In this document: positions 12,501 to 24,160 of the stretch, in pieces
Numbering within the stretch: the first letter of the stretch is position 1
Layout of the letters: every line of letters begins with the position of its first letter
NCBI RefSeq assembly: GCF_000002865.3
Contig: NW_001865039.1
Coordinates: 1,330,504-1,394,503 of the forward strand
DNA length: 64,000 nucleotides
Reading direction: 5' to 3'
DNA from: Monosiga brevicollis MX1
Taxonomy: Eukaryota; Opisthokonta; Choanoflagellata; Craspedida; Salpingoecidae
Notes under the pieces: generated by a model
The model's database searches: none
The model's input: the letters and a program-made list of their open reading frames with translations, nothing else
Told to the model about the DNA's origin: nothing
Translations under genes and position numbers: made by a program

Positions 12501-15500
12501 CGAGAGCGGCAGCATCGTCATCGGACATCTCACCATGCTTGTGGTTCACAAAGACAACGTCCCGATCCACACCGGGCGTGCGCGGGCGACCGCGGGTGTT
12601 TTCGTGATCTTGAAGCTCTGGGTACAGTAGCCGGCGCACAAAGCGCGAGATCTCGGGACGCATGCGATGTTGAATGTTCAAGCAAGTCATGGGCAAGCTT
12701 GGCGGTTCTTGAGTGACCAAACGCTCGAAGAGAGAGCGGTCCACATCATAACCCTTGTTGGCGTCAACACGCAGACGGTAGCTCTCCACCTTGGGCCGGA
12801 GTTGCATGTGATCACCAATCATGATCAGCTGTTGACACCTATCCAAGGCAGTCAGAATTTGTGCCTCGAGAATTTCACCCGCCTCCTCAACCAAGACCAC
12901 ATCCGGTTTGACGCTCTGTAAAATGCTAGCCTGCTTGGCGGCCGACACCGTGGTTGACCCAATGATGGAGATGTCTGCAATCTCCTCTGCTCGATGACTC
13001 ATGCGCAGCTCGTTTAGTGTTCGATGTTTGGTTTCTTGCTCCTTCAAGTTTTCATGTAGACGTCGTTGTTGGTTGTGCACCCAGTCGTCGTTCCATCTTT
13101 GAGCTTGTGCCTTGCGCTCCTGCAAAGTCAACTTCCAAAGACCTTCGGATCGACCTTGCACATTTGACTTGCCTTGAAGCCAACGTTGCCATAAAAAGCC
13201 TGGGCTGGCGGCTTTGCCATCGGACCCGGCAAGAGCCCAACCATCGCTTTGCTCATATACAGACAATTCCTCCATCTCATAGTCATCGCCTTCATCTTCA
13301 AGGTGCTGCTGCACATACTCCCACTCTCGTTCATTGCCGGTCCACTTGGAGTGGCGCCGCAGCGCGTCTCGAATTCGATCAATCTCGACTTGACATTTTT
13401 CAAGCGAGCGCTTCAATGAGCCATACTGGGAAGCGCGCACGCCTGAAAACTTGCGTTTGGGCAGCTGGTGGATGCACCGCTCTTGAAGCCGCTCACTAAC
13501 CTTAGCACCACCGCCCAGGCGTACAAAGGACGTCTTTGGAATATTAGCATCCAAAAGAGACTCGAGAAAGCTGTCTAGAGCGTGATTGGTGTAGCAGAGG
13601 CACAAGATCTTGATCTTGTATTTCTGCTCTTTGGCCGCCTGTAGCATGGCTCGCACCATCTGCACGCCCACATAGGTTTTGCCCGTGCCGGGGGGGCCTT
13701 GAACCAGAACCACGCGCTGGTTGGTTAGGTGATGAAGCGCTTCCTGCTGGGAAGCATCGGCGAGTACTGCCTGGCGCACGCTGCTGTCCAGCTGGTCATA
13801 AGGCAAGGTCATGTGAGGCAGCGGGAGTCGTCGTTGGGTTGCTGTGACGTTTAAGCGAACCGTTTCAATGCGAATCGGTTCCATGCCGAAAAATACTGCC
13901 TGGCGCGCGCTGCTCTCCGGCCGGTCATGCAGCAAGGTCATTGGGGACAGCGGTGGTCGTCGTTGGGTGGCTGTGATCTCATCATCCGTTTCAGAGTCTT
14001 TCGTTTCAGAGTCTGCGGCAAGGTTCGCAAATGAAAACACAAGCTCCTCAGCAAAAGGAACCTTGGCCATGCCTTGCAGGGCGCGCAGCACGGGCTCGTA
14101 GTTGAAAAAGGAAGCTTGGGCAGCGAACGCATAGTCACAAAGCTTGCCATCGCGAACACCCGAGAGTAAGTGGCTGTAGGCCTCTGCAATGACTTTGGGC
14201 ATGTTGCTTTGGTTGGGCAGCATGGCCTGCACCTCAAGGAAGACCGGTTCATTTGGCTTGTCACGGTGCTTCTTGCTGTTTTTTGACGAGGCTGATGAGT
14301 CTGCCCCCTCGTCTTTCCCCTTTTCCTTGGGCTTGGACTTGAACGAACCCGAGGTGGCAATATCGCGCCGATGACAAACGATCATGATGCCGACAATCTC
14401 AATGCCTTTGAAGAGATCCTCGAGGGTAGGGGTGCGGGATCCCTGCCAGCCCGAAGCATGCTTTTGGTTGTAGAGGATGAGTAGGGTATCCTGACCCAGA
14501 ACCTTGCGACCGGGGCCCTCAAGCAGAAAGTCCTTGCGCTTGTTTGTCGAGAGCTCTTGCAGGCGTTTGCCAAGAATGGGCGGAGCTGCAAGCGAGATGA
14601 CAAAGCGAAGGCCAAACTCCGTCTTGATGGCGTTGAGGTGGGGGGTGGCATACGTGTGCCGCCGAGCAGCTTTGTCCCGACGCAGCTCTTCGCCAAATTC
14701 CTCCTTGAGAGGTCCTACAAGGTCCTCGCGCAGGATGCGAAAGTGGCGGTCCAGAAAGGTGGCGGTGGCCATGCTTTGGGTCGTGGCCTTTTGAACGTCA
14801 GCAAAATAGGGAACGTATGGGATGGTCAAGTCAGCCAGCTCTCCAGCCGTGGGGGCTATTTCAATGTCTCGAAAATTCTTGTGGTCATTGTCGTGGCCGC
14901 GTTCGCCGGGGGGGAGCATGGTAGCGCCCATGCTGGTGGAGCTAATGGCACTGGCCTCGGCGCTTGCTTCGGTACGACCGGCGGCAAGATCGGTGAAGAG
15001 CACGGCAAGTTCTTGCAACACCTCGTCGGCAGAGTTGGCAGTGAGCAGCTGAATGATTTCTTTGAGCTTGTCGTTGGTGCGCAGGCTGCCATCGAATTGA
15101 TTTGCTCGAAGCAGGAAGAGGCCCAGGGTACGTTTTCTCTTGAGGCGATTTTGTGACAGCTCATCGCGAGCTTTGTCGCAGAAGCGAACACGAGGCGAGT
15201 TGATGATGGTTGCAAAAGCTTGGCCGGCGAAGCGCACATATTCACCAGTCAATGTAGCCTCGCACAGTCTGTCGGCCAGCCGCAAAAGCGGATCGTCCAG
15301 CGAAGAGTTGATTTGAGCCAGGGCATGGGCCAGGACCTCATCCCCGTGGCGATCTACAATCTGAACGAGCCAGCAGGCGCGGTGAGGATGAAACGATCCC
15401 ATGGGATGAAGAGACAGGAGGAGGAGGAGGAGGGAGGAGGGGGGGGGGGTAAGGGGGCGAACGGTATAAAATAAAAAGTAGTTTGATGGGGGTGGCTCGT

Positions 15501-16400
15501 GCTCTGCCCTTATCAGCAAAGCAAGCTTACCTGAAAGAGATTGAAGCTGGCGTCGGTAGGTGAGTCTTTCAGAAGCTGATCAAAAAGCCTTTTGCCATCT
15601 GTGGGTCTGGACATGGCTTCAATTCCCTTTTCGATGACCTTGCCTATGTAGCCTCTAGGTCCACGGGGCTTGCTACCTCTGGTGTCGCTGGATCCGTTGG
15701 AAGGTGTTGGTCGAGGGTCGCCTCTCGACGGTTGAGATGAAGCCGGTTGGGGTGTGGGGGCTGGAGGACTGTTGTTTTTTGAGCCTGAGCCGCTCTTTTT
15801 CGAGCTTGATCCACTCTTTTTGGAGGCGGCCTGAGGCAGTGCTGGGGCAGCGGCGGACGATGGATCTGAGAGGGCGACGCGTCCGTTGGCGCCTGGTTCG
15901 GCGATGAAAGTCACGCTGGACACGTTCTTGAGAGCATCTCGTTTTGAAGCGTACTTGGCAACGATACTCCGGGCTTGTGGGCATTCTTTATAGAGTTGAA
16001 TCCAAAACTGAGCCGAGCTCATAGTGCCATTTGGCTCGCGGGCAAGGACACGGCACATGGCTTGCTCAACATCATCGGAGATCGGGGTTGAGTGGGAGGC
16101 CTGAGTGGCGGATCTAGCACCCGCCGCCGCCGCCCCGCCACTAGCTGCTTGAGCAAGGCGCACGACATCGCCAGCCTCGGGATCATGGACAAACTGGACT
16201 TGAGGAATTTTTTGCAGACCTGTTTTCTTGCTTTGTAAAGGGGCAAAAAAGTCTTTGGCGGTGGGCTCCTTTTGATAGAGCTGCTCCCAGAACCTGGGGC
16301 TGGGCATTTGCTGCTGCGGCTGAGCTTGCAGCAATGCCAAAATGGCATTGACGATGGCCGGCGGGGGCCGTGCCCCTCCTTTGTTCCTGCGCGATGGCAT
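6591..16400 (-). CDS. ZNFX1-like SF1 helicase fused to three CbbX/SpoVK-type AAA+ modules
   Basis: Four exons (16400-15531, 15360-12405, 12230-7900, 7652-6591) total 9,219 nt, giving 3,072 residues. Residues about 16-80 and 108-175 are two related repeats. Residues about 430-500 carry the ZNFX1-type segment around HFRILREDL. The SF1 helicase core has QGPPGTGKT (about 848), a Walker B reading VEEAGEI (about 1113) and a C-terminal block including DNYQGEEA. NFX1-type Cys/His fingers (about 1512-1588) and a short coiled coil (about 1595-1655) follow. Then come three AAA+ modules, each with GNPGTGKTT (about 1992, 2390, 2663) and a DEAY Walker B. The C-terminus has a CAVCGR pair. ZNFX1 family helicases sense or bind RNA in animals; CbbX-type AAA+ proteins remodel partners. 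What the fusion acts on is unknown. Confidence 0.9.
13765..13976 (-). repeat. In-frame direct duplication inside the helicase gene
   Basis: Two similar copies of about 83 bp lie at 13765-13847 and 13894-13976, offset by 129 bp (43 codons). In protein they read ATQRR...SARQAV and ATQRR...SVRQAV, just ahead of the helicase Q-motif. The copies are still clearly alike at DNA level, so the duplication is fairly recent. Confidence 0.75.
15361..15530 (-). other. Intron 1 of the ZNFX1-like gene, purine-rich with a G-run
   Basis: This intron separates the N-terminal repeat exon from the helicase exon; both flanking exons are in phase 0 (LFQ joined to IVDRHG). It contains GGA repeats and a run of G on the plus strand near 15436-15450. 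It has no stop in one frame, so a naive ORF call would read through it. Confidence 0.7.
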
Positions 16401-17313
16401 CGCTCGGTGTTGGCGCGCACCACAGCAGCAGTGCTGGCACTCGACCGAGCGGGGCCCACAAGACACGGAGGGGTAGCAGCCAAACGCGTGGCAATTCCAA
16501 CGATCAAGCTTGAACTTGGACAGTCCTAAACAGTCCTAAAGCTTTATAAACTGGTGCCAGGCCGGCACCACCCGACCGCTGATTTGATCGCGGCGGACTG
16601 GGATGTCGGACCAGTGAGGGCAGTGGCAGGGACGGCACCAAGAAAGCGCCTCCAAAGTCGGACTGGGTTGAACATGTGAGAGGTGGTTCTTATGAGAAGT
16701 GTATCATTTATCGAAGCAGGAATTGTACTTTTTGACGTTTTATTAACAAATGGTGTGTAAGTTGTTGCTGATCATTTATGAGTAGATGCATCAGCTTCAA
16801 GTGTCAGTGCTGAAAGCAATGAGGTATTATACATTAAAGAGACCAAATTCATAATGCGCCCTGCTCAAAAGATGTGGCAGTTACGTGTGTTGTTTTTTCA
16901 CCACCAAGGTTGGCTCTGCTATAATTAGATGTATGTGTGGGGGCTTTTTGGTTGACGAGCCGTGTGATGCCTGTGCAGTGTTTTTTGTTGATGTGGTGCT
17001 TGATCATGTTACAAGCACAAGCAGAAAGCGTCTTACAGTGGCTTATTGCTCCTTCTGCTTTCACCTCTCTCTTTGCTGTTTGTGTGTGTGTGTGTGTGTG
17101 TGTCCCTCTCTCTGACTCTCAACATTTTCTTTGTAGGGAGTGTTGTGTTGCGCGGTGTGGGACGCCGCTCTCTCTCTCTCTCTCTCTTATTGCTTTGGCT
17201 TTTGCTTTTGATTTTGATTTTGGTGGCTGCCTTCTCTTGGCGGGGTGGGGCTGCCGGTCGGTGTTGAAGACTTGTCGACGACGTGGAAGGAGCGTCGCAT
17301 TGTGCGGATAGCC
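16401..17313. promoter_or_regulatory. Divergent intergenic region, ZNFX1-like / NBR1-like
   Basis: The 913-bp gap lies between head-to-head start codons. It carries a GT tract (about 17083-17103), CT tracts (about 17104-17115 and 17170-17188) and an AT-rich stretch (16690-16880). These probably belong to the promoter and 5' UTR of the NBR1-like gene. No gene seen. Confidence 0.4.
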
Positions 17314-18155
17314 ATGGCGCATCAAACAACGGGCGACGAGAGTGTCGTCGTCAAATTTCGCTGGCAAGACAGTGTGCGACGGTACGTGTTGCAGCGTCGG
17401 ACTCGCCGTGTTTGTGTGATCAGCACCCTCTGTGTGTGACGTGTCTTGTCGCCGCTGGGCCTCCGTCCATGTTAACTTGCGACCCGTGACGTGGCTGAGG
17501 CTTGTCATTTTTGCTTTTCACTCTCGCTCTCTCGCGCGCGCGCTCTCTCTCTCTCTCGCGTCGCTCCCCCCCTTCTCTCTCTTTCTCTCTTTCTCTCTCT
17601 GTTTGTTCGACGCGCACGTTGAGCATCGTTTGCCTGCTACTGCCAGCTGTTGTTGGAATCATTGGGGCTTTCCTTGCGAGTTACATTTGTCTCTGAGCGT
17701 TTGTGCTTGTATGCCTGCTTGAGCCTGCTCGAGCCTCTTCGACACTGCTCATCTTGCTGGGTACTCACTTTTCTCTTTCCCTGCTTGCTTGCTGCCTGGA
17801 TTGCATGGTTGTGGTGATGCCTTTTCGGTTCCAGTTTGCACTTTGAGCGACTGCCGGATATTCAGGAATTGGTGGCCCAACTCGAGGCCGTCACGAAAGC
17901 ATCCGCAGACCAAATCACCTATGTGGACAGCGACGGCGATCGTGTGACCATCGATACGACCATCGAGCTGCGTGAAGCCCGTCGTGAACTGGGTCAAAAG
18001 CTTGTTCTGGACGTGACCTTTGCGCCGGCGCCCGCCAAACGGAGCACCATGCAGCTGACCGAGGATGACCTGCGGGCTGCCATCGCGGGTGTCCTCAGCC
18101 CAACTTTTATGGCCGGTGCGTACATGTCGGCCGCACGCTTTGCATGCTGGTCTGA

Positions 18156-18200
<45 letters not shown>

Positions 18201-20806
18201 CCCACCTTTCTTTTCTTTTTCCTTCTGTCTTTCTTCTTTTTCCGCTTTGAACGGACCATGCTATGAACGACTATCCATGTGTACTCATGCCTGTTACGGT
18301 GGTCCGACTGAATGCTTTAGATTTGCAAAACCAGGTCCTGCACGCTGTTTGGTCGCGTGTTCAACAATCTCCCGAAAGCAGCGACGTAAGCGCAACGCCC
18401 GCGGCGGCCTTGGCCAACCAGGCGAGCGACATGGCCGCAGTATCTGCAAACGACGCGCCGAACGACTTGCCGGCCTCTGACAATGACAACGAGCCATCTG
18501 ATGACGGCAACTCGAATTCCGATGACTTTGAGCACATCAACCTTGCTGATGCCGATATGGATTCGCCAGCGCTGGCTGAAGCGTTGGTGGACGCCGTGCC
18601 TGCCGATGCCGTGATTGCTGAAGCTGGGAGCGTCCAGACAACTACCGTTGCTGAGGATGACAAGATCACCACTGACACCATGGCCAACGACTCCAATCCC
18701 TCTACCGCCCCCGTGACTGCCCCCATGACCGCTTCTACGGAGCCAGCCGCCCCTACTGAGCCAGAGATGGTTGCTGCTGTCGAGCCTGACGCCGCCGAAC
18801 CTGACGCCACTGCCTCTGCCACTGCCGAGACTGACGCCACTGCTGACGGGAGCGAGACATCCTCTCGGTCGCAGCTGGCTGGTCAGTTTGTTGCAGATGT
18901 TAACATGGAGGACGGCTCAACCCTGATTGTGGGTCAAGAATATGTCAAGCGCTGGCGCGTGCGCAATTCTGGTAACGTTGCCTGGGACCCCACACTTGTC
19001 CTTTGCCGTCATATCGAAGGTGACTTCATCCCGGCGCCCAAGGTGCCGGCCTGCGCCCCCGGTGAGGAAGTGAACATCATCCTGCCGCTCCACCCAAGCA
19101 AGCCCGGTCGCATTTGGGCCAAATTTGCTTTTGTCGTGGCCTCTGACCAGGCCCCCATGGGTCTGCAATTCTGGGTCGACCTCACGGTTGAGCCCTGTAA
19201 ACTTGCCGCCGAGGTCATTAAAGACCTGCCCATGCAGCCAGAGCGCACGGGGCCCAACTCTGTCGTAACCAAGTTTTGGCGCCTGCGCAACTCGGGCAAC
19301 ACGCGTTGGCCCGAAGGCACTACGCTCTTCAACGGTGAGTTACAACAAAGCGGGTGCACTCGTGTCGTACCTCTGGCCGCGCCGGGCGAAGAGGTAATGG
19401 CCTCCTTGACGCTACCAACGCCGAAAATCAAGGGCAACTTCCGCAGCACGTGGAGTCTCAGCCTCCCAGACGGCACCCTGCTGCTGAAGAACCTCGTTGT
19501 TCTCGTCAAGATTCGACTTGATGCTCCCGTTCAGGTGGCCCCACCCACGGCTGCCAGTCAGACGGTGACAGAGACCTCGAGCCAGAGCACGACTGCTGCG
19601 GCCGCCGTCGCCGCAGGCCCCGTGGCTGCCGCAGCCGAGCCGTACCACGTACCCTCGATGGAATCGTCGCTCGTGGCCGGTGCCGTGGGCACTGGGACGC
19701 CCATGCTCCTGCAACGGGATCAAGTTGACGAGTTTGAAAATGTGGCCGACGCCGATGACATCATTTCATTGGTTGACACATCATGTGACCCCGTGGAAGG
19801 CATGGGTGAGTCCATGTTGGACGAAGACATGCACCACCTGAGCGTTCACGAGATGCGCCCTTATAACGATGACGACTTGATCTCCATCGCATCCGACTTT
19901 ACCATGGCCACCACTGCCGTGGGGGATGCACGTGATCTGAGCGAAGTGAACTTGATGCTGCAGGCCGATAGCGGCGAGCAGCAGGCCAACACTCAACCGC
20001 AGCATGCGGACACGCCTTTGGCCAACGCCCCGACCAAGGCGATGGATGAGTCCGGGGATGAGCCGCTCGCGGCGTCGATTGAGCCTTCTGCTCCGACCTC
20101 AGCCGAGCCCGGAGCCTTGCCTGAGACTGAGTCGGCGGAGGAATCACCGCGCCCAGCAGCCTGCTATGTGGCCCCATCGGCACCCGCGGCCTATGGCCAG
20201 AAGCCTCAGGGCCCGTACGCCGATGCTCCCGCATATCCCATCACCGGTGCAACCCCGTATGCACCGTATGCTGCCGCCGTTACTGCGTCCTCCAATGCCA
20301 CCAACGCCTCGGCTTCGGCGCCAGTGCAGCAGCCGTACTTTCACACTCTTTCTTCCGGTGCCACAGCTGCGCCAGTGCAGCAACCATACTATTCTCCGAG
20401 TGCCACTGGATACAGCGGCCCCGTGCCACCCATGACAACGCCAACAGCGTCACACATGGAGTCGGATGCTGCCATGGCGCGTGCCCTGCAGTTTCAAGAA
20501 GAAGAGGATGCGCGCACTGAAGCGAAGCGTCGTGCCGAAGTGGCCCGCCGTGCAGCGGCCCAGGCCCCGCCCGCGCCCGCGCCTGCGCCCGCGCCCGTGC
20601 CCGCGCCCATGGCACAAACGACTCCTGATTTCCTCACCTCGGAGCAAGAAGACAAGCTGAACCGACTCATCAACATGGGCTTTTTCAATCGCAAACGCAG
20701 TCTCGATGCGTTGACGCGCGCCGAGTTCAACATTGAGCAAGCCATCGACCTGCTAGTCAGCGAAGATGAACACGACGGTTCTTGGGCAGGTCGCCGCAAC
20801 TTCTAA
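17314..20806 (+). CDS. NBR1: NBR1-like selective-autophagy receptor, PB1-FW-FW-UBA
   Basis: NBR1 proteins link ubiquitinated cargo to Atg8 on growing autophagosomes. Three exons (17314-17381, 17835-18115, 18321-20806) sum to 2,835 nt, or 944 residues. Residues about 10-95 form a PB1 domain: VVVKFRW carries the basic-face lysine, and YVDSDGDRVTI is the acidic OPCA-type motif. Two four-tryptophan (FW) domains follow at about 302-408 (WRVRNSGNVAW, later FWVDL) and 424-516 (FWRLRNSGNTRW, later STWSLSLPDG). A UBA domain lies at about 886-930 (LINMGFFNRKRSLDALT). A candidate LC3-interacting motif, DDFEHI, sits near residue 182 in an acidic stretch. No ZZ zinc finger is visible between PB1 and FW1, where animal NBR1 has one; that part is Ala/Thr/Asp-rich linker. 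Animal NBR1 has one FW domain, so the tandem pair is unusual. Confidence 0.9.
18159..18200 (+). repeat. Poly(T) tract of 42 bases in intron 2 of the NBR1-like gene
   Basis: An uninterrupted run of 42 T lies in the intron 18116-18320, about 120 bp upstream of the acceptor. It is followed by C/T-rich sequence. Such a run is prone to length change and to assembly error. Confidence 0.95.
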
Positions 20807-21266
20807 CATACTATAATTTTTGCTCTGCGAGCCATAGACAGGTCGCAGCCGATGACGTTGTGGCTTTTGTTTGTTTTTCTTAGCCATGCATCTTGAGCAT
20901 GTCCGTGTCCTCGAGCGAGTCTGCCGTTGCCCTCCTGTGTTTCGTGTTTGTTGTTGATATGACGAATCCCTCTTCAAGTGTGGTTTCTGGCTGGCTGGCT
21001 TGCTCTTGTTTCGTGTTGGTCCTTGTGCGCTTCTTGCCCCGTTTGTTTTCCGCTGTATTCGAGCTTGGAATCGATTGCGACCCACATTTATGGTCGCTCG
21101 CTCCCTCCTAGCAATGGTTTCAAAGTCGATTGTGCGTGACGCGATAATTCAATCCGTGCTTTCTTTTCGGTTTGCCTCAATACTTGGTGGGCACTCGCTT
21201 GCCTGCGCGCGCACACATTTAGCGGTTCGGTGCCTCATCCTTGATCATACATATACCTTGGACCAC
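20807..21266. other. Convergent 3' region, NBR1-like / taxilin
   Basis: This 460-bp gap lies between two converging stop codons and should hold both 3' UTRs. It is T/G-rich on the plus strand. I see no gene or structured element. Confidence 0.5.
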
Positions 21267-23216
21267 CTAGTCCTCCGTGGCAGCCGCTGCGGGAGAAGGC
21301 GCAGGGGATTCCTCGGACTCCTCGGGTGCCTGAGGCTTGAGCCCTTCCACTTGTTGGACTAGCTCGAGGCGCTGTTGCTGCAAGGCCCGGCACAGCTGCT
21401 CGAGCTTTTCTGTTTTGGCTTGTTGTGCACGGTTCTCCTGCAACGTAGCCTCATGCTCTGCCTTGAGCGAGGCTAGCGCCACATTGGTCTTTTCCAGGCG
21501 CACACGCCAACGTGAGTTTTCTTCCTCGCGCTGCTTCAGCTCCTTGGCCTTCTATAAAAAGGTGGAAATGTAACAGGGCGACGTGGTTAAGCCCAACCAA
21601 GAATGACCCGTGGCGCTGAAAGAAGAAGTCGCGCACCTTCTCCATCTCAGCCTTGAAGCTGCCAAAGACGTTATTGCTCCGCGTCAAGGTTTCTTGAAAC
21701 TGCTCAAACTTTTGGGCATAACTGGCCAGCTAAAAGCGGGAAAGCCAGCGCAAAGCATTGATGCATGGAGCAGGTGCAAGGAGCGGGTCCAGTGAGTCGG
21801 GGTGGGACTCAAAAAGGGCGCGAAACGGTCAGGCATGTACAGAGATGTAAAGGGATCAAGTCGGGGACTGGACAGCTGCCAACCTGGGTCTTGAGGCTCG
21901 ACTCGGTCACCTCCTTTTCTTTCAGCTTGGTTTGTAGCTCTTGCACCATGGTCACCTGTTCATTGCGGGAGAGCTCGGCCTGTGCCTGCTTAGCCTCGGC
22001 CAGTTGCACTTGAAGATCTCGCATCTTGAGCTGCTTCTGGTAGTGTGCCTCGCCTAGCTGATAGCGCTGCATTGCCTCTTCAAACTTCTTTTGCAGCCTT
22101 GAGGGGTGTGACAATGGGGTTGAAACAGGAGCAAGAAAGGTTGGAATTTACAGGGGTGAATGTGCGGCGTGCAAGCTGAGAAAAAAATTGTGGAGGGGGT
22201 GCTGGGATGCAAAACGCACTCCTCGCTCTGCTGCACTGTCTTGAGCTTGTGGGCTTCATCGGCTTTGATCTTTTCTGAAATATCATCCAGTGAGGCCTGA
22301 AACTGAGCCGACAACTGCTTGCGTTTCTCCTCGGCGGCACTAAACACGCGGTCGTTCTCCTCCTACCGCATTGCCCCAAGCAACACTGACAAGTGAGACA
22401 AGCTGAAGATGATCTGGTGCTTGCTCGTGCACTGACCGTACCTTGATGAGCTTGTTCTGCTGCTGCAGGCCTCGACAGAGTTCCTCGAGTGTACGGCGTG
22501 CGGTGTTGGCTCGCTCGAGCTCCTCGGTTGCCTTGTCACGTTGACTGATCAGCTGAGAAACACCACAAGTTGGCAAGTCAGCACAGGGCTTGCCCTGCCC
22601 AAGGTACACTTCTCCAGAATACAAGCAGGTGTGCGGTGTGTTGGCGTGTTGGCGTGTCGGCGTTGTCGGCGTGTTCGGGGCGGGCTTGTACCTGTTGGAA
22701 CTTGGTTTGCATACGCTGGATCTGAGGCAGGACGCGGTTGTAGGAAATTTTCTATCAAGATGGGGGCGTCGATAGGGTGAGTGCGTTGCCTCGAGGTGCA
22801 AGTCTGTCCTGGAGCCGATGCAGGACGTGGGACGGGAGCACGACGCACCAAGGAGACGTAAAGGTTGCGCAGCGTCTCGTAGCGCTCATCTGGTGCTGCC
22901 TTGGCCAGCAGTTGATCGACTGCGTCGCGCTCCTCTGTCCGTTTGAGCATGAGGCAAGGGTTAGACGAGCGTCATGAACGGGCAGACCACCGAAGCAAGC
23001 AGCTTCTCGCCGTGGCTTGAGAGCAAGTCAGGAGCGATTTGTGCACGCACCTTCCAACGTCGGTGCGGGCTTCTCATCGGCGGCCTGTTGGGAGAGCTCG
23101 GAGATGCGATTCATGATCAGGGCCTTGGTTTGCTCCGCCAGTTGCAGGCCCTCGACCTGAGTATCGGCCTCCGGCACTGACGCCGACACCGCAGACGTCG
23201 TCGCATCGTCGGCCAT
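21267..23216 (-). CDS. Taxilin-family coiled-coil protein
   Basis: Taxilins are long coiled-coil proteins that bind syntaxins and the nascent-polypeptide complex and act in membrane traffic. The ATG at 23216 opens an exon to 23051. At least seven further exons follow at about 22950-22855, 22753-22692, 22558-22443, 22365-22224, 22097-21886, 21730-21640 and 21552-21267. Diagnostic blocks are LEELCRGLQQQNKLIK, YAQKFEQFQETLTRSNNVF, SFKAEMEK and EKLEQLCRALQQQR, in the family order. The N-terminus is short and acidic and the C-terminal tail is Pro/Glu/Ala-rich. No transmembrane segment is seen. Family identity is firm; the exact paralogue (alpha, beta or gamma) cannot be told, and the smallest exon borders are by eye. 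Confidence 0.88.
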
Positions 23217-23690
23217 GACAAAAATTTCTCCGTTCTACTTGGACTTCCACCTGCACGCCGCCGAGCTGCCACACGCTCACACACCCCTTCTCGCGCGATC
23301 CGACGCGAGTCCAACCACCCAAACCAACAGTCGCAAAAAAAAAAAAAAATTCAACGGTCACACACACAAACGCACGTTGCTTGTCAGATAAATTTGTCAT
23401 TCAAATATGTCAGACAAAATTGAGTGTTGTTGTTGTTGAGACAGCATAACAACGAGAGAGAGAGAGCCAAACTGACGGAAGGGGCCAAAGTGGCAGCGCG
23501 CCCTACGCGGCTGCCCGTGCTGGTGGTGGTGGTGGTAGTGCTGGTGGTGCTAGTAGATAGGTGATTAAAGGCGGGTGGGGCATGAAGGTACCGTCCAGAT
23601 CTGGGCCGATACGTTCAAACCGCCGACAAAGAGGTGGGGACCAAGCATTCATTCATCATCAACTGGTTGTCGGGGGTGCGGTTGGCGCGC

Positions 23691-23780
<90 letters not shown>

Positions 23781-24160
23781 CTCTCTCTCTTTTTTTTTTC
23801 CAAGTTTTTAGGTGTGACCTGTTTGATTGGGGCGGCATCCATCTTGGACTGCTGACTCTCACCGTCAAGAGACAGCCCGGGCAGGCCGGACAATCCCCCG
23901 GGCGGCTGCTCAGAGGACGTTTGGGCTTTTGAGGTTGTCCGTGACGCTCGCAATTGCCAATTAGATCAGCTGCTGTCCGGTGTTCCACGTCGATGAGCCA
24001 TCCCTGGCTGCTCAAGTCTCATGATCAACGCCAAATGCGCCTGGCCTTGGGCCCTCGACTTGCCATTTGCCTTCTGCTTGACCGGCAACGCTGGGCGCAC
24101 TTGATGTTCTTTCTTCAAACCTGCCTGCGCGTTGGTTAGACGTGCGCACGTCCGTACATC
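23217..24160. promoter_or_regulatory. Divergent intergenic region, taxilin / orphan coiled-coil gene
   Basis: This 944-bp gap separates head-to-head start codons. It includes a poly(A) run near 23335-23349, a GTG-repeat (about 23521-23550) and a long CT tract listed separately. No gene is seen; the long Ser-Leu open frames here come only from the CT repeat. Confidence 0.4.
23694..23776 (+). repeat. (CT)n microsatellite
   Basis: An almost perfect CT dinucleotide run of about 83 bp, followed by a shorter CT block and a T-run. It lies about 385 bp upstream of the start at 24161. Confidence 0.95.
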
